NCBI GenBank assembly: GCA_002299915.1
Contig: DBOG01000073.1
Coordinates: forward strand, 1-40,064
Source of the DNA: Proteobacteria bacterium UBA652
GTDB lineage: Bacteria; Pseudomonadota; Gammaproteobacteria; Nitrosococcales; Methylophagaceae
Direction of reading: 5' to 3'
Length of the DNA stretch: 40,064 nucleotides
Both the position numbers and the translations under genes were made by a program. Within the stretch, counting starts at the first letter, position 1. Every line of letters begins with the position of its first letter. Shown piece after piece: positions 15,963 to 24,816 of the stretch. The notes beneath the pieces are model-generated. The model worked only from the letters and a program-made list of their open reading frames with translations, was not told the origin of the DNA and did not search any database.

Positions 15963-16880
15963 CTACAATTCGTCTTTGTAACCCAAATTTTGCAGCATCC
16001 GTTCATTATCAGACCAGCCATCCCGTACTTTCACCCATAAGCGCAAAAACACTTTGGTATCAAATAAACTCTGCATTTCAATTCGTGCTTCTTTGCCTAT
16101 GGATTTCAATAACTCGCCGCCCTTGCCAATCACAATCCCTTTTTGACCCGCGCGCTCCACATAAATAACCGCACCGATCCGTAACATCTTCGGATCTTGC
16201 TCATCAAACTCTTCAATTTCTACGGTCAAAGAATAAGGAAGTTCTTGCCCCAGATGACGGAATAACTTTTCTCGCACCAATTCTGATGCCAAGAAACGAC
16301 TGCTGCGATCGGTAAATTGTTCTTCTGGATAAATTAATTCCCCTTCTGGCATAAACTTCAGCACTGTTTTCTCTAGGGTATCTACGTTTTGGCCACGGCG
16401 CGCTGAGATTGGCACAATGCCCGCGAACTCAAACTCTACGCTAAGCTTTTCGATCTGGGGGAGTAATTCACCTTTATCTTCCAGCTTATCGACTTTATTA
16501 ATCACCAGGATGACGGGTGCTTGGGCATGAGACCGCAATCGGTCCAACACGAGGGCATCATCATCTGTCCACACCAAACCTTCAATTAAGAATAGGATGA
16601 CATCTACACCTCCAATTGAACCTGCAGCTGCGCGGTTCAAATAGCGATTCATCGCCCGCTTGTTATCGGGATGTAAGCCGGGTGTGTCGACATAAATTAG
16701 CTGAGATGTCTTAGTGGTCTTAATCCCTAAGATCCGATGCCGAGTGGTTTGTGGGCGACGCGACGTAATACATAGCTTCTGGCCTAATACATTATTAATG
16801 AGCGTTGACTTACCCACATTTGGCCGGCCAATAATCGCGACATAGCCTGATTTAAAGGATTCTATTGGTACTTCACTCAC
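15963..16880 (-). CDS. era: GTPase Era
   Basis: This essential GTPase binds the 3' end of 16S rRNA during 30S assembly. The 305 aa protein has G1 GRPNVGKST (18-26), switch region RRPQTTRHRILG, G3 DTPG (65-68), G4 NKVD (128-131) and SAR near 159. The C-terminal KH domain includes IVIGKGGELLKSIG. The start is a GTG overlapping the rnc stop by 4 bases (GTGA), giving the classical rnc-era coupling. Confidence 0.96.
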   Translation of the reverse strand: MSEVPIESFKSGYVAIIGRPNVGKSTLINNVLGQKLCITSRRPQTTRHRILGIKTTKTSQLIYVDTPGLHPDNKRAMNRYLNRAAAGSIGGVDVILFLIEGLVWTDDDALVLDRLRSHAQAPVILVINKVDKLEDKGELLPQIEKLSVEFEFAGIVPISARRGQNVDTLEKTVLKFMPEGELIYPEEQFTDRSSRFLASELVREKLFRHLGQELPYSLTVEIEEFDEQDPKMLRIGAVIYVERAGQKGIVIGKGGELLKSIGKEARIEMQSLFDTKVFLRLWVKVRDGWSDNERMLQNLGYKDEL

Positions 16881-17554
16881 GCCTCATTCAACATTTTCAA
16901 TGCCAAGGTTGCCGCTTCCTGTTCTGCTTTACGATGGCTGCCACCCTGTGCAACCACCACCTTGTTCAGATTATTCACTTGGCAGGATGCTTCAAACACG
17001 GGATTATTACCTGATGTGCGGATTTCTTTTACCGAATAAATAGGCAGCGGCTGTTTTTTTCCTTGTAAATATTCCTGCAATTTTGTTTTGGGATCTTTAA
17101 TGTTTTCATCAATATCAATCGACTGTAAACGCTCACCAAATAAATCTAAAATCAAGCCTTTTACCGGCTCAAGACCGCTATCTAAATAATAAGCGCCGAT
17201 AATCGCCTCAACGGCATCCGCTAAAATAGACTCTCGCCTAAAGCCGCCACTTTTTAGCTCTCCTGGGCCTAAAATCAAATAGCCCCCTAAATCCAACTCG
17301 CGCGCAATTTCGGCCAAGGTCGTACCTTGTACAAGCGATGCCCGCAAACGGCTCAATTTACCTTCTTTTACTTTTGGAAACTGTTGAAATAAAGCTTCCG
17401 CAATCACAAAACTCAAGATTGCATCGCCTAAATACTCCAATCGCTCATTATTCACTGCCCCCACACTGCGATGGGTTAATGATTGTGTCAATAATGCTTC
17501 GTGCTGAAAAACAATCCCTAGTTTTTGCACCAGCTGTGCTTGTTGTTTAGTCAA
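16877..17554 (-). CDS. rnc: ribonuclease III
   Basis: This endonuclease cuts double-stranded RNA and matures rRNA. The catalytic domain has the signature NERLEYLGDAIL (about 36-47) with the metal-binding acidic residues, and ADAVEAIIGAYYLDSG near 120. A double-stranded RNA-binding domain follows (about 150-223), ending with SHRKAEQEAATLALKML. The frame is open to 17581, but TTG 17554 has GTGAGG six bases before it and gives 225 aa, the usual size (226 in E. coli). This start overlaps the end of the DUF4845 gene by 8 bases. GTG 17566 is an alternative. Confidence 0.93.
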   Translation of the reverse strand: MTKQQAQLVQKLGIVFQHEALLTQSLTHRSVGAVNNERLEYLGDAILSFVIAEALFQQFPKVKEGKLSRLRASLVQGTTLAEIARELDLGGYLILGPGELKSGGFRRESILADAVEAIIGAYYLDSGLEPVKGLILDLFGERLQSIDIDENIKDPKTKLQEYLQGKKQPLPIYSVKEIRTSGNNPVFEASCQVNNLNKVVVAQGGSHRKAEQEAATLALKMLNEA

Positions 17555-17918
17555 CAGAAGCCTCACTGTGGAAATTAGCAAGCAGATCTAAATTCCCCAT
17601 AAAGGGTGTTTGCACTTTATAATCTACAACGATCCGACCCACACCCGTACCAGTCTTACCACGGTAAAATTTAACATGCTCTTTTTTCACACTGTCAACA
17701 TAGCTTGAATCCAGCCGCTTTCGCAGAAATGTCCATGCTTGTTGTTTGGTTAATGTGCTGTTCCGCATTTCATCTTCCATTGATTTCATCACGGTTGTCA
17801 CCCCATAAAACTCTTGATACATCGGCAATAATCGCATCGCGACCAGACCAAAAAACATCACGAAACCCAAGCCAATTAATGCACTGATTAAGGTGATACC
17901 TTGCTGTTTATTTTTCAT
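17547..17918 (-). CDS. DUF4845 membrane protein
   Basis: This small protein of 123 aa has no known biochemical function. It resembles the DUF4845 family, which commonly sits between lepB and rnc in gammaproteobacteria. The N-terminus KNKQQGITLISALIGLGFV, followed by a hydrophobic stretch, looks like a type IV pilin-like signal and anchor, placing the rest in the periplasm. ATG 17918 is preferred over the more distant in-frame starts because AGGATGAG precedes it and it leaves lepB intact. It lies 19 bases after the lepB stop. Confidence 0.8.
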   Translation of the reverse strand: MKNKQQGITLISALIGLGFVMFFGLVAMRLLPMYQEFYGVTTVMKSMEDEMRNSTLTKQQAWTFLRKRLDSSYVDSVKKEHVKFYRGKTGTGVGRIVVDYKVQTPFMGNLDLLANFHSEASVD

Positions 17919-17937
17919 TATTCTCATCCTATAATTA

Positions 17938-18690
17938 TTATATTTTATTACCCATTCTATTCCAGACAACACCGTTATCCCAGCTCATCCAAATTCTAAA
18001 AGCTTTACCCACTAAGTTTGCTTCTGGCACAGTGCCCCAATAACGACTATCGTTGCTATGATCGCGATTATCACCCATCATAAAATATTCACCTGCCGGC
18101 ACAATAAATTCCTTTTCAAACGGGCGGCCACGTGGATCGTGGAATATATCATACGCCACATCACCTAACTGTTCTCTAAATAGGGTGACCGTAGCAGGCA
18201 CACTTTCCTTAAGGCTACCATCTCGCGGCGCTGCTGTCATCGTTACTGGCTTGCCATTGACATGCACCGTCTTGTCAAAATAACCAATTGTATCGCCTGG
18301 CAAGCCAATCACACGCTTAATATAATCTATTTTAGGGTTTTGGGGAAACCGAAATACCATTACATCGCCGCGTTGTGGCGTTCCCGTTTCTATTATTCGC
18401 GTATGGCTAACCGGTAGCCGCACCCCGTAGGCAAATTTATTAACCAAGATAAAGTCACCTATATGTAAGGTTGGCAGCATGGATCCTGATGGAATACGAA
18501 ATGGCTCAACAATAAATGAACGGATCACTAATACCGCTAAAATAATCGGGAAAAAAGCACGTGAATATTCCACCACCGCTGGCTCTTTTACACCCGCTGC
18601 CCGCCGTTTTTTTACCAAAAACAGCGCATCAACTAGCCAAACCACCCCCGTTATTGCAACCAATAACACCATTAATAATGGAAAACTCAA
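17938..18690 (-). CDS. lepB: signal peptidase I
   Basis: This membrane protease removes signal peptides from exported proteins. The 250 aa include two N-terminal membrane segments (about 3-25 and 45-60). The catalytic serine is Ser70 in FRIPSGSMLPTL and the general-base lysine is Lys125 in IDYIKRVIGLPGD. Box E is GDNRDHSNDSRYWG near 207-220. It is shorter than E. coli LepB (324 aa), mainly in the periplasmic domain, as in many other gammaproteobacteria. It begins 11 bases after the lepA stop. Confidence 0.95.
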   Translation of the reverse strand: MSFPLLMVLLVAITGVVWLVDALFLVKKRRAAGVKEPAVVEYSRAFFPIILAVLVIRSFIVEPFRIPSGSMLPTLHIGDFILVNKFAYGVRLPVSHTRIIETGTPQRGDVMVFRFPQNPKIDYIKRVIGLPGDTIGYFDKTVHVNGKPVTMTAAPRDGSLKESVPATVTLFREQLGDVAYDIFHDPRGRPFEKEFIVPAGEYFMMGDNRDHSNDSRYWGTVPEANLVGKAFRIWMSWDNGVVWNRMGNKI

Positions 18691-18701
18691 ATCTTTACCC
18701 C

Positions 18702-20492
18702 TTATTTATTCAATTGTAATACGGCGAGGAATGCTTCTTGTGGCACATCGACCTTGCCCACTGATTTCATTCGCTTCTTACCTGCTTTTTGCTTTTCTAA
18801 TAATTTACGTTTCCGCGACACATCGCCACCATAACATTTTGCAATCACATTCTTACGCAATGCTTTAACGGTTGCACGTGAAATAATATTGCCACCGATC
18901 GCCGCCTGGATCGCAATATCGAACATCTGCCGCGGAATCAGCTCTTGCATTTTCTCAACTAAGGCGCGCCCACGAGATACGCTGATATCACGGTGCACAA
19001 TCAACGATAAGGCATCCACCCGTTCGCCATTGATTAAAATATCCAGCTTCACTAAGTTAGCAGGTTCAAACCGCACAAAATGATAATCCAAGGAGGCATA
19101 ACCGCGGCTCACTGATTTGATCCTATCAAAGAAATCAATCACCACCTCATTCATCGGCAACTCATAGCTTAACGCCACTTGATTGCCCATATACTGCATC
19201 GATTTTTGCACACCACGCTTCTCAACACATAAGGTAATCACCGCACCTAAATGGTCTTGTGGTACCAAAATATCCGCCACCACAATCGGCTCCCTGATTT
19301 CATCAATGCTACCCGGATCGGGTAATAAAGCAGGATTTTCAATTTGAAGCAGCTCCCCTTTCTGCGTAACCACTTCAAATACCACCGTTGGCGCTGTGGT
19401 AATTAAATCTAGATCATATTCACGCTCTAAGCGCTCTTGGATAATCTCCATATGCAGCAAACCCAAGAAGCCGCAGCGGAAACCAAAGCCCAAAGCTTGT
19501 GAACTTTCTGGCTCGAAAAATAACGAGGCATCATTCAATCTTAGCTTACCCAGAGCTTCACGAAACGCCTCAAAATCATCTGAGCTGACAGGGAATAAGC
19601 CCGCATACACCTGGGGTGTTGCCGACTTAAATCCAGGCAATGCTTCTATTGCACCATGATGCGCATGGGTCAATGTATCTCCCACTGGTGCACCATCAAT
19701 ATCTTTCACCCCTGAAATAACATAACCTACCTCGCCGCAGCTTAAACTATCCGTTGGGCTGCGTTTGGGAGTGAAAACACCCACTTGTTCAACTTGATAT
19801 TCCTGCCCCGTCGACATCACCTTAATTTTATCGCGTTTTTTAAACGATCCTTGCTTTACCCGCACCAAGGAAATCACACCGACATAACTATCAAACCATG
19901 AATCAATAATCAACGCTTGTAAGGGACCATCCACATCGCCTTCTGGTGCAGGCACTTTGGCGACTAACTCTTCTAGAACATCCTCAATGCCCACCCCACT
20001 TTTCGCGCTGCATTGCACCGCATCAACCGCATCCACGCCAATAATATCTTCAATTTCTTGGGCAACCCGATCTGGCTCCGCTGATGGTAAATCAATCTTG
20101 TTTAATACTGGCAATACTTCCAAGCCCAAATCAATTGCGGTATAACAATTCGCCACACTTTGCGCTTCCACCCCTTGTGCTGCATCGACCACAAGCAACG
20201 CGCCTTCACACGCTGCCAGCGAGCGAGAGACCTCATAAGAGAAGTCCACATGCCCTGGGGTATCAATAAAATTCAAATGATAGACTTCACCATTGCGTGC
20301 TTTATAATCCAGCGAGACACATTGCGCCTTAATCGTGATACCGCGCTCTTTCTCTATCTCCATTGAATCCAAAACTTGGGCAGACATTTCGCGATCCGAT
20401 AAGCCCCCACAAATTTGAATAAAACGATCGGCGATCGTCGATTTACCATGATCGATATGCGCAATAATAGAAAAGTTACGAATGTTCTTCAT
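18702..20492 (-). CDS. lepA: elongation factor 4 (back-translocase LepA)
   Basis: This ribosome-associated GTPase acts in translation and 30S biogenesis. The 596 aa equal the family size. The G1 motif is AHIDHGKST (11-19), followed by RGITIKAQ, DTPGHVDF and NKIDLP. The LepA-specific C-terminal domain is present (LIPRQMFDIAIQAAIGGNII, AKCYGGDVSRKRKLLEKQK). GGAAG lies just before ATG. It heads the lepA-lepB-DUF4845-rnc-era-recO block and is separated from mucD by a strong terminator. Confidence 0.97.
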   Translation of the reverse strand: MKNIRNFSIIAHIDHGKSTIADRFIQICGGLSDREMSAQVLDSMEIEKERGITIKAQCVSLDYKARNGEVYHLNFIDTPGHVDFSYEVSRSLAACEGALLVVDAAQGVEAQSVANCYTAIDLGLEVLPVLNKIDLPSAEPDRVAQEIEDIIGVDAVDAVQCSAKSGVGIEDVLEELVAKVPAPEGDVDGPLQALIIDSWFDSYVGVISLVRVKQGSFKKRDKIKVMSTGQEYQVEQVGVFTPKRSPTDSLSCGEVGYVISGVKDIDGAPVGDTLTHAHHGAIEALPGFKSATPQVYAGLFPVSSDDFEAFREALGKLRLNDASLFFEPESSQALGFGFRCGFLGLLHMEIIQERLEREYDLDLITTAPTVVFEVVTQKGELLQIENPALLPDPGSIDEIREPIVVADILVPQDHLGAVITLCVEKRGVQKSMQYMGNQVALSYELPMNEVVIDFFDRIKSVSRGYASLDYHFVRFEPANLVKLDILINGERVDALSLIVHRDISVSRGRALVEKMQELIPRQMFDIAIQAAIGGNIISRATVKALRKNVIAKCYGGDVSRKRKLLEKQKAGKKRMKSVGKVDVPQEAFLAVLQLNK

Positions 20493-20513
20493 TTGCTTCC
20501 AATAACAATAAAA

Positions 20514-20545
20514 ATCGGCTGGCGTAAATAATTACGCCAGCCGAT
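20514..20545 (-). terminator. intrinsic terminator after mucD
   Basis: Fourteen-base perfect arms ATCGGCTGGCGTAA (20514-20527) and TTACGCCAGCCGAT (20532-20545) enclose ATAA. Reading leftward they are followed by TTTTATTG. It closes the rpoE operon 22 bases before lepA. Confidence 0.85.
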
Positions 20546-20608
20546 CATAAACAAGCCTTATTTTACGGGAAAACGCGTTAACTGTCTCTCGCTTGCACCA
20601 AGCCTTCC

Positions 20609-22090
20609 TTATTCGAGTTTCATTGCAAGGAAAGTGGTGCCCTCGCCGCGTTGTACTAATACAGGAACCGAACGACCTGTAGGCAATGATTTCACTACCT
20701 CAATAAAGTGTTTTGTATGTTCAATTTTTTGGTTATTCAATTTCAGAATAACATCACCTCGACGGATCCCCGCCAACGATGCAGGACCTGATTCCATCCG
20801 AATAACGCGCACGCCACCTGCTTCTATTGATAATTTATCACGCTGTTCTTTGCTTAAATTGGCAACGCCTACTCCAATCCGCTTCGCAAATGTTTTATCT
20901 GCTTTACTGTTATTTTGTCTGCCTTCACCATTAACCGCTAATTCATCCGTATCAGGCAGCTCTTCAATTTTCACTCGTAGTGTTGTTGTTTTACCTGCAC
21001 GTTGCACAAGCACTGGCACGCTATCACCCACAGGAGTTCGGCCTACAATAGGCGGTAGTTCTGAAGAGGCTCCCACCGCTTTACTATTAAATTCTAATAT
21101 CACATCACCGACTTCTAACCCTGCTTTCTCCGCGGGGCTATCCGGCAATACTTTCGCAATCAACGCACCATTTGATTTATCCAAACCAAATGATTCTGCC
21201 AACTCTGCCGTCACATTTTGGATAATCACCCCTAACCAGCCACGACTCACATAACCTTGCGATTTAATTTGCTCTACTACATCCATCGCCACATCCATCG
21301 GAATTGCAAATGACACGCCCATAAAGCCACCTGTTCGGCTATAGATCTGCGAATTAATACCCACCACTTCACCCTCTAAGTTAAATAAGGGCCCACCTGA
21401 ATTACCCGGATTAATTGCCACATCTGTTTGAATAAAAGGCACATAACTATCCCCTGGCAAGCTCCGCCCTAATGCGCTCACGATACCTGCTGTTGCGGTG
21501 GCATCAAAGCCAAAAGGAGAGCCAATCGCAAGCACCCATTCTCCCACCTGCAATTGTGAGGAATCACCTAATTTTACCGCTTTTAAACCCTGTGTTTTCA
21601 CTTTCAGCAAGGCGACATCACTGCGTTCATCGCTGCCTAACACTTCCGCTTTTAATTCTGTTTTATCATCAAAACGTACAATGATTTCATCGGCACCTCT
21701 AATCACATGATGATTGGTCAAAATATAGCCATCAGACGATAAAACAAAGCCTGATCCCAATGATAGAGATTCATAATGCTCTAGGCCATCTTCTTGACCT
21801 TGCCCCCGTCCTGAGCCAGGTTGGCCATCTGGAAAGAAATGTCTGAATAAATCATCAAAAGGGGTACCTTCTGGTATTTGCATACCGGGTGGTAATCCTC
21901 TTGGCATTTCTTGAGAAAGCTGTTCACCACCCGTTTTCTTTTTCGTGCTGATATTGACGACAGCTGAGCCATTCTCAGTGACTAATTGAGTAAATTCTGG
22001 TAAGCTATTTGCCGCCTGCACACCTAAACTCATCAGTAACCATATGCTGGCAACCAGCATACTGGTAATCATTTTATTTTGTTGTCTCAT
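20609..22090 (-). CDS. mucD: periplasmic serine protease MucD/DegP family
   Basis: This HtrA protease-chaperone degrades misfolded periplasmic proteins. The 493 aa include a signal peptide (cleavage near VQAA, residue 27). The trypsin-like domain has His128 (TNHHVI), Asp158 (SDVALLKV) and Ser231 (NPGNSGGP). Two PDZ domains follow (about 285-375 and 405-490). A Gly/Gln-rich loop occupies about residues 53-103. The first PDZ begins with GWLGVIIQNVT. The name MucD is used because the gene sits at the end of the sigma-E operon as in Pseudomonas. The start overlaps the rseC stop by 4 bases. Confidence 0.93.
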   Translation of the reverse strand: MRQQNKMITSMLVASIWLLMSLGVQAANSLPEFTQLVTENGSAVVNISTKKKTGGEQLSQEMPRGLPPGMQIPEGTPFDDLFRHFFPDGQPGSGRGQGQEDGLEHYESLSLGSGFVLSSDGYILTNHHVIRGADEIIVRFDDKTELKAEVLGSDERSDVALLKVKTQGLKAVKLGDSSQLQVGEWVLAIGSPFGFDATATAGIVSALGRSLPGDSYVPFIQTDVAINPGNSGGPLFNLEGEVVGINSQIYSRTGGFMGVSFAIPMDVAMDVVEQIKSQGYVSRGWLGVIIQNVTAELAESFGLDKSNGALIAKVLPDSPAEKAGLEVGDVILEFNSKAVGASSELPPIVGRTPVGDSVPVLVQRAGKTTTLRVKIEELPDTDELAVNGEGRQNNSKADKTFAKRIGVGVANLSKEQRDKLSIEAGGVRVIRMESGPASLAGIRRGDVILKLNNQKIEHTKHFIEVVKSLPTGRSVPVLVQRGEGTTFLAMKLE

Positions 22091-22527
22091 GGTTTTATCT
22101 CTCCAATTTTAATTGTCTGTTTGATATTGGCTGTATTTTGCGATCCTTGTAATCGCAATTTTACCCACCAAAAGCCAAATAATAGACCGCACAATCCAGC
22201 GATGATTCCAAAACCTTCACTGAAGCCTGCTGTTTTCGCGATTATCGCAAAAACAAATAAAGAGAATAACGGCATGAGATACATTAAAACAGCACCTTTC
22301 ACCAATGCCTCTTCTGCAATTTCTAATTGCACTGTCTGGCCTGGCGAAAATATGCCTGTTGGCTTGGATATGGCTAACCGTGAAAAACGTTTTCCCACAT
22401 GATCGGCCAATAAACCCGTACCACAGCCTTTTTGTAATTGGCATTGGCCACAGGTTGATTGGCGCTGCGATTCAACCCACACCACTTCATTTTCACAGGA
22501 TGTTACAGTCGCTTCCTGTTTAATCAT
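22087..22527 (-). CDS. rseC: RseC/MucC-family membrane protein
   Basis: This small inner-membrane protein of 146 aa belongs to the RseC family, which modulates sigma-E and, in some bacteria, the reduction of SoxR. Cysteines at 11, 26, 29 and 35 (CGQCQLQKGCG) could bind a cofactor. Two membrane segments span about 78-125 (VLMYLMPLFSLFVFAIIAK and IIAGLCGLLFGFWWV). It overlaps rseB and mucD by 4 bases on each side, so it is translationally coupled. Confidence 0.9.
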   Translation of the reverse strand: MIKQEATVTSCENEVVWVESQRQSTCGQCQLQKGCGTGLLADHVGKRFSRLAISKPTGIFSPGQTVQLEIAEEALVKGAVLMYLMPLFSLFVFAIIAKTAGFSEGFGIIAGLCGLLFGFWWVKLRLQGSQNTANIKQTIKIGEIKP

Positions 22528-23534
22528 GGTGTGGCTTTATTAGTTGTATACCCGATTGACGCACCAATCTGCTCAACCGTCTGTCTAGGCACTTCTCCGA
22601 CCACGGTGACAAAGTAGCCATAGCGTGTTGCACCAAAGGCATTGACAGCCCCCATATGTGACCCGCCCTTTAGATGACCATGCTGTGCCCGCATTTTCTC
22701 AAAAAATACGGAAACCGTACTTAAACCATCACTATATACACGATGTTCTACAGCAGGCCGCCGCAATGAATTTGGCGATACTTGTTGTGCAACTAATTTA
22801 AAGCCTTCTGGTAACCAGTCGACGTGCCATAAGGAACTGATTTTTTTTGCCTCACTCAGCTCCCCTTTATATTTTGTCATTTCACCTGTTGTTTGGTGTA
22901 CTTCAATCCCTGTCATTTCTGCTTTCAGCAGCGATTCTGGGATCTCTGTTGCTAATTGCAATTCTGAAAAAGAAAATGTTTCTAATGCTTCACCGTTCTC
23001 ATCCACCAATTCAAATTGCAATAATAAATGGGTTTCTTCTCCAACCCATAGTCGATAGCCATAACGAAAATCATCCATCGGATCAATAACAAGCTCACGT
23101 ACATGACGGTTCGCAATCCGTCCTCTGCGCCCCAAATTCATATCATAGTAGGCTGCGGCAGAACGTAAATTGCTTAAAAAATCACTGGGGAACCCCCGCC
23201 CCAATTGCTGTATTTTCACACGGTTTTGCTTGGTGCCTGCTGGTAAAATATAGGTAACACCATCATTATTACGAATGACTTCACGCGCCGCACCATTTAA
23301 GGAAATTAAGCGTTCACTTTGGCCATCTTCATCACTCCGATGAATAATTCGAATAGACTGTAATGTTCTGCCATTATGATAGGAAAATACACCCTGATAA
23401 TTCGATTCTTTTGCCGCTGTACACATTTTTTCTAATAACGACAATGCCTTTTCTTGATCCGCCGCCATACTCGTGAACGGCAAACACATGAATGCAACAA
23501 CGAGCATAAATCTGGTCACGTTATTCGTCCTCAT
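22524..23534 (-). CDS. rseB: sigma-E regulatory protein RseB/MucB
   Basis: This periplasmic protein binds RseA and mislocalised lipoproteins or LPS and so controls release of sigma-E. The 336 aa start with a signal peptide, MRTNNVTRFMLVVAFMCLPF, cleaved near SMAA. The large N-terminal domain (about 30-200) has the lipid-binding fold of the family, and the small C-terminal domain follows (about 220-325, with VDWLPEGFKL). ATG 23534 overlaps the end of rseA by 14 bases. A longer frame to 23585 would bury the signal peptide. Confidence 0.92.
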   Translation of the reverse strand: MRTNNVTRFMLVVAFMCLPFTSMAADQEKALSLLEKMCTAAKESNYQGVFSYHNGRTLQSIRIIHRSDEDGQSERLISLNGAAREVIRNNDGVTYILPAGTKQNRVKIQQLGRGFPSDFLSNLRSAAAYYDMNLGRRGRIANRHVRELVIDPMDDFRYGYRLWVGEETHLLLQFELVDENGEALETFSFSELQLATEIPESLLKAEMTGIEVHQTTGEMTKYKGELSEAKKISSLWHVDWLPEGFKLVAQQVSPNSLRRPAVEHRVYSDGLSTVSVFFEKMRAQHGHLKGGSHMGAVNAFGATRYGYFVTVVGEVPRQTVEQIGASIGYTTNKATP

Positions 23535-24114
23535 AGGCCACAACGCGCGCATAGGAAAAGGCACCAGATGCACCCGTATATTCACTATGATTCACGAGAT
23601 AACTATTTAACCTATTTGCTACTTCAGGTTCGCCCACTGTCCAGCGATTGCTAGCCGTATTAAGTGTGCTCACGGTCTGAACAGTGCTGGTGGTATTGGC
23701 CGCTAATGTTGTTTCAGGCCCAGTCGCGTATTGAGAGCTAGTTACCCCCAAGACGGCAACTGCACCTAACGATGCTGCCATCGCCAAACCCGTTGCTTGT
23801 TTCCAGAACCCTCGACGGAAAGGGACCACCTTATTGTCTTCAACTGATTCTGTAGTCGCATTGGGTGTAGATCCGCTATACACAGGCTCATCCACTAATG
23901 CAGCAGAAATCCGCTGCGTTAAATTATGCTGTGATGCTTGGGATAGGTTGAACCCTACCGTATCGTGCATCACATCGCTGGCTAATTGATAGCGGTGAAA
24001 TTGCGCTTGCACTTTGGGATTGTGTGCTAACTGTTCTAACACCCAATCCAGATCTGCGCCCTGCAATTCGCCATCCACTAACGCTGATAAATATTCATTT
24101 TTATTCACTGACAT
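23521..24114 (-). CDS. rseA: anti-sigma-E factor RseA/MucA
   Basis: This single-pass inner-membrane protein holds sigma-E inactive until it is cut by DegS and RseP. The 197 aa include the N-terminal sigma-binding domain (about 1-75, starting NKNEYLSALVDGELQ), a membrane segment at about 103-124 (FWKQATGLAMAASLGAVAVL), and a periplasmic tail of about 70 residues rich in Thr/Ser. The start overlaps the rpoE stop by one base (TAATG). Confidence 0.92.
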   Translation of the reverse strand: MSVNKNEYLSALVDGELQGADLDWVLEQLAHNPKVQAQFHRYQLASDVMHDTVGFNLSQASQHNLTQRISAALVDEPVYSGSTPNATTESVEDNKVVPFRRGFWKQATGLAMAASLGAVAVLGVTSSQYATGPETTLAANTTSTVQTVSTLNTASNRWTVGEPEVANRLNSYLVNHSEYTGASGAFSYARVVAYEDE

Positions 24115-24683
24115 TATTCCCTCCCTCCCATCACTGTTGTCACTTCTTTATCTATTGCTTCTCGTGCCCTAAAAATACGCGACCGTACTGTCCCGATTGG
24201 ACAGCCCATTGTCAGCGCAATTTCTTCATAACTCATTCCTTCAAACTCTCTTAACCGAATCGCCGTTGCGGTCTCATCGGGTAAGGAATCTATTGCATCG
24301 TGAATCGATTGTTCTAATTCATCCCGCATTAAATTACTTTCCGGTGTTTCAAAATCTTTCAATTCAGGTGCATCAAATATTTGTACTGCATCGGATGCAT
24401 CAACATCATGTAACGGTGCGCGTCTTGCCCGCGCCGTTAAATGATTTTTTGCGGTATTAATCGCAATGCGATATAACCAAGTATAAAATGCACTGTCTCC
24501 CCGAAAGTTCGGAATTGCGCGATATGCTTTAATAAATGCTTCTTGCGCAACATCAAGTGCTTCTACTGGATCGTGTACAAAGCCTGTGATTACATGCACG
24601 ATGCGCTGCTGATATTTCATAATCAACACGTCGAATGCCTGTTTATCCCCTGCCTGTACACGTAGCACTAGCTCTTGATCCAC
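24114..24683 (-). CDS. rpoE: RNA polymerase sigma-E factor (RpoE/AlgU)
   Basis: This ECF sigma factor runs the envelope-stress response. Region 2 includes DVAQEAFIKAYRAIPNFRGDSAFYTW (split here as DVAQEAFIKAYRA and FRGDSAFYTW), and region 4 includes GMSYEEIALTMGCPIGTVRSR. The frame is open to a TTG at 24701, but that start would place the ribosome-binding site inside the gene. GTG 24683 has AAAGGAAG before it and gives 189 aa, near the 191 of E. coli. The upstream region carries a sigma-E-type promoter, so the operon is probably autoregulated. Confidence 0.95.
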   Translation of the reverse strand: MDQELVLRVQAGDKQAFDVLIMKYQQRIVHVITGFVHDPVEALDVAQEAFIKAYRAIPNFRGDSAFYTWLYRIAINTAKNHLTARARRAPLHDVDASDAVQIFDAPELKDFETPESNLMRDELEQSIHDAIDSLPDETATAIRLREFEGMSYEEIALTMGCPIGTVRSRIFRAREAIDKEVTTVMGGRE

Positions 24684-24741
24684 GTTCTTCCTTTCCTCCA
24701 AACTACACCTTCCTGTTGGAGAAGTTATTTCTATTGCTAAG

Positions 24742-24769
24742 ATTGACCATAATCATTTATTTTTGTTCC
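24742..24769 (-). promoter_or_regulatory. sigma-E-type promoter of the rpoE operon
   Basis: Reading leftward, GGAACAA (24769-24763), a 16-base spacer and TCAAT (24746-24742) match the sigma-E pattern (GGAACTT, 16, TCAAA). It lies about 60 bases before the rpoE GTG start, as expected for autoregulation. Confidence 0.6.
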
Positions 24770-24816
24770 AAAAATGCTAAATTAGTTAAAAGTTTTTAAA
24801 CGAGTTTACGATATTT

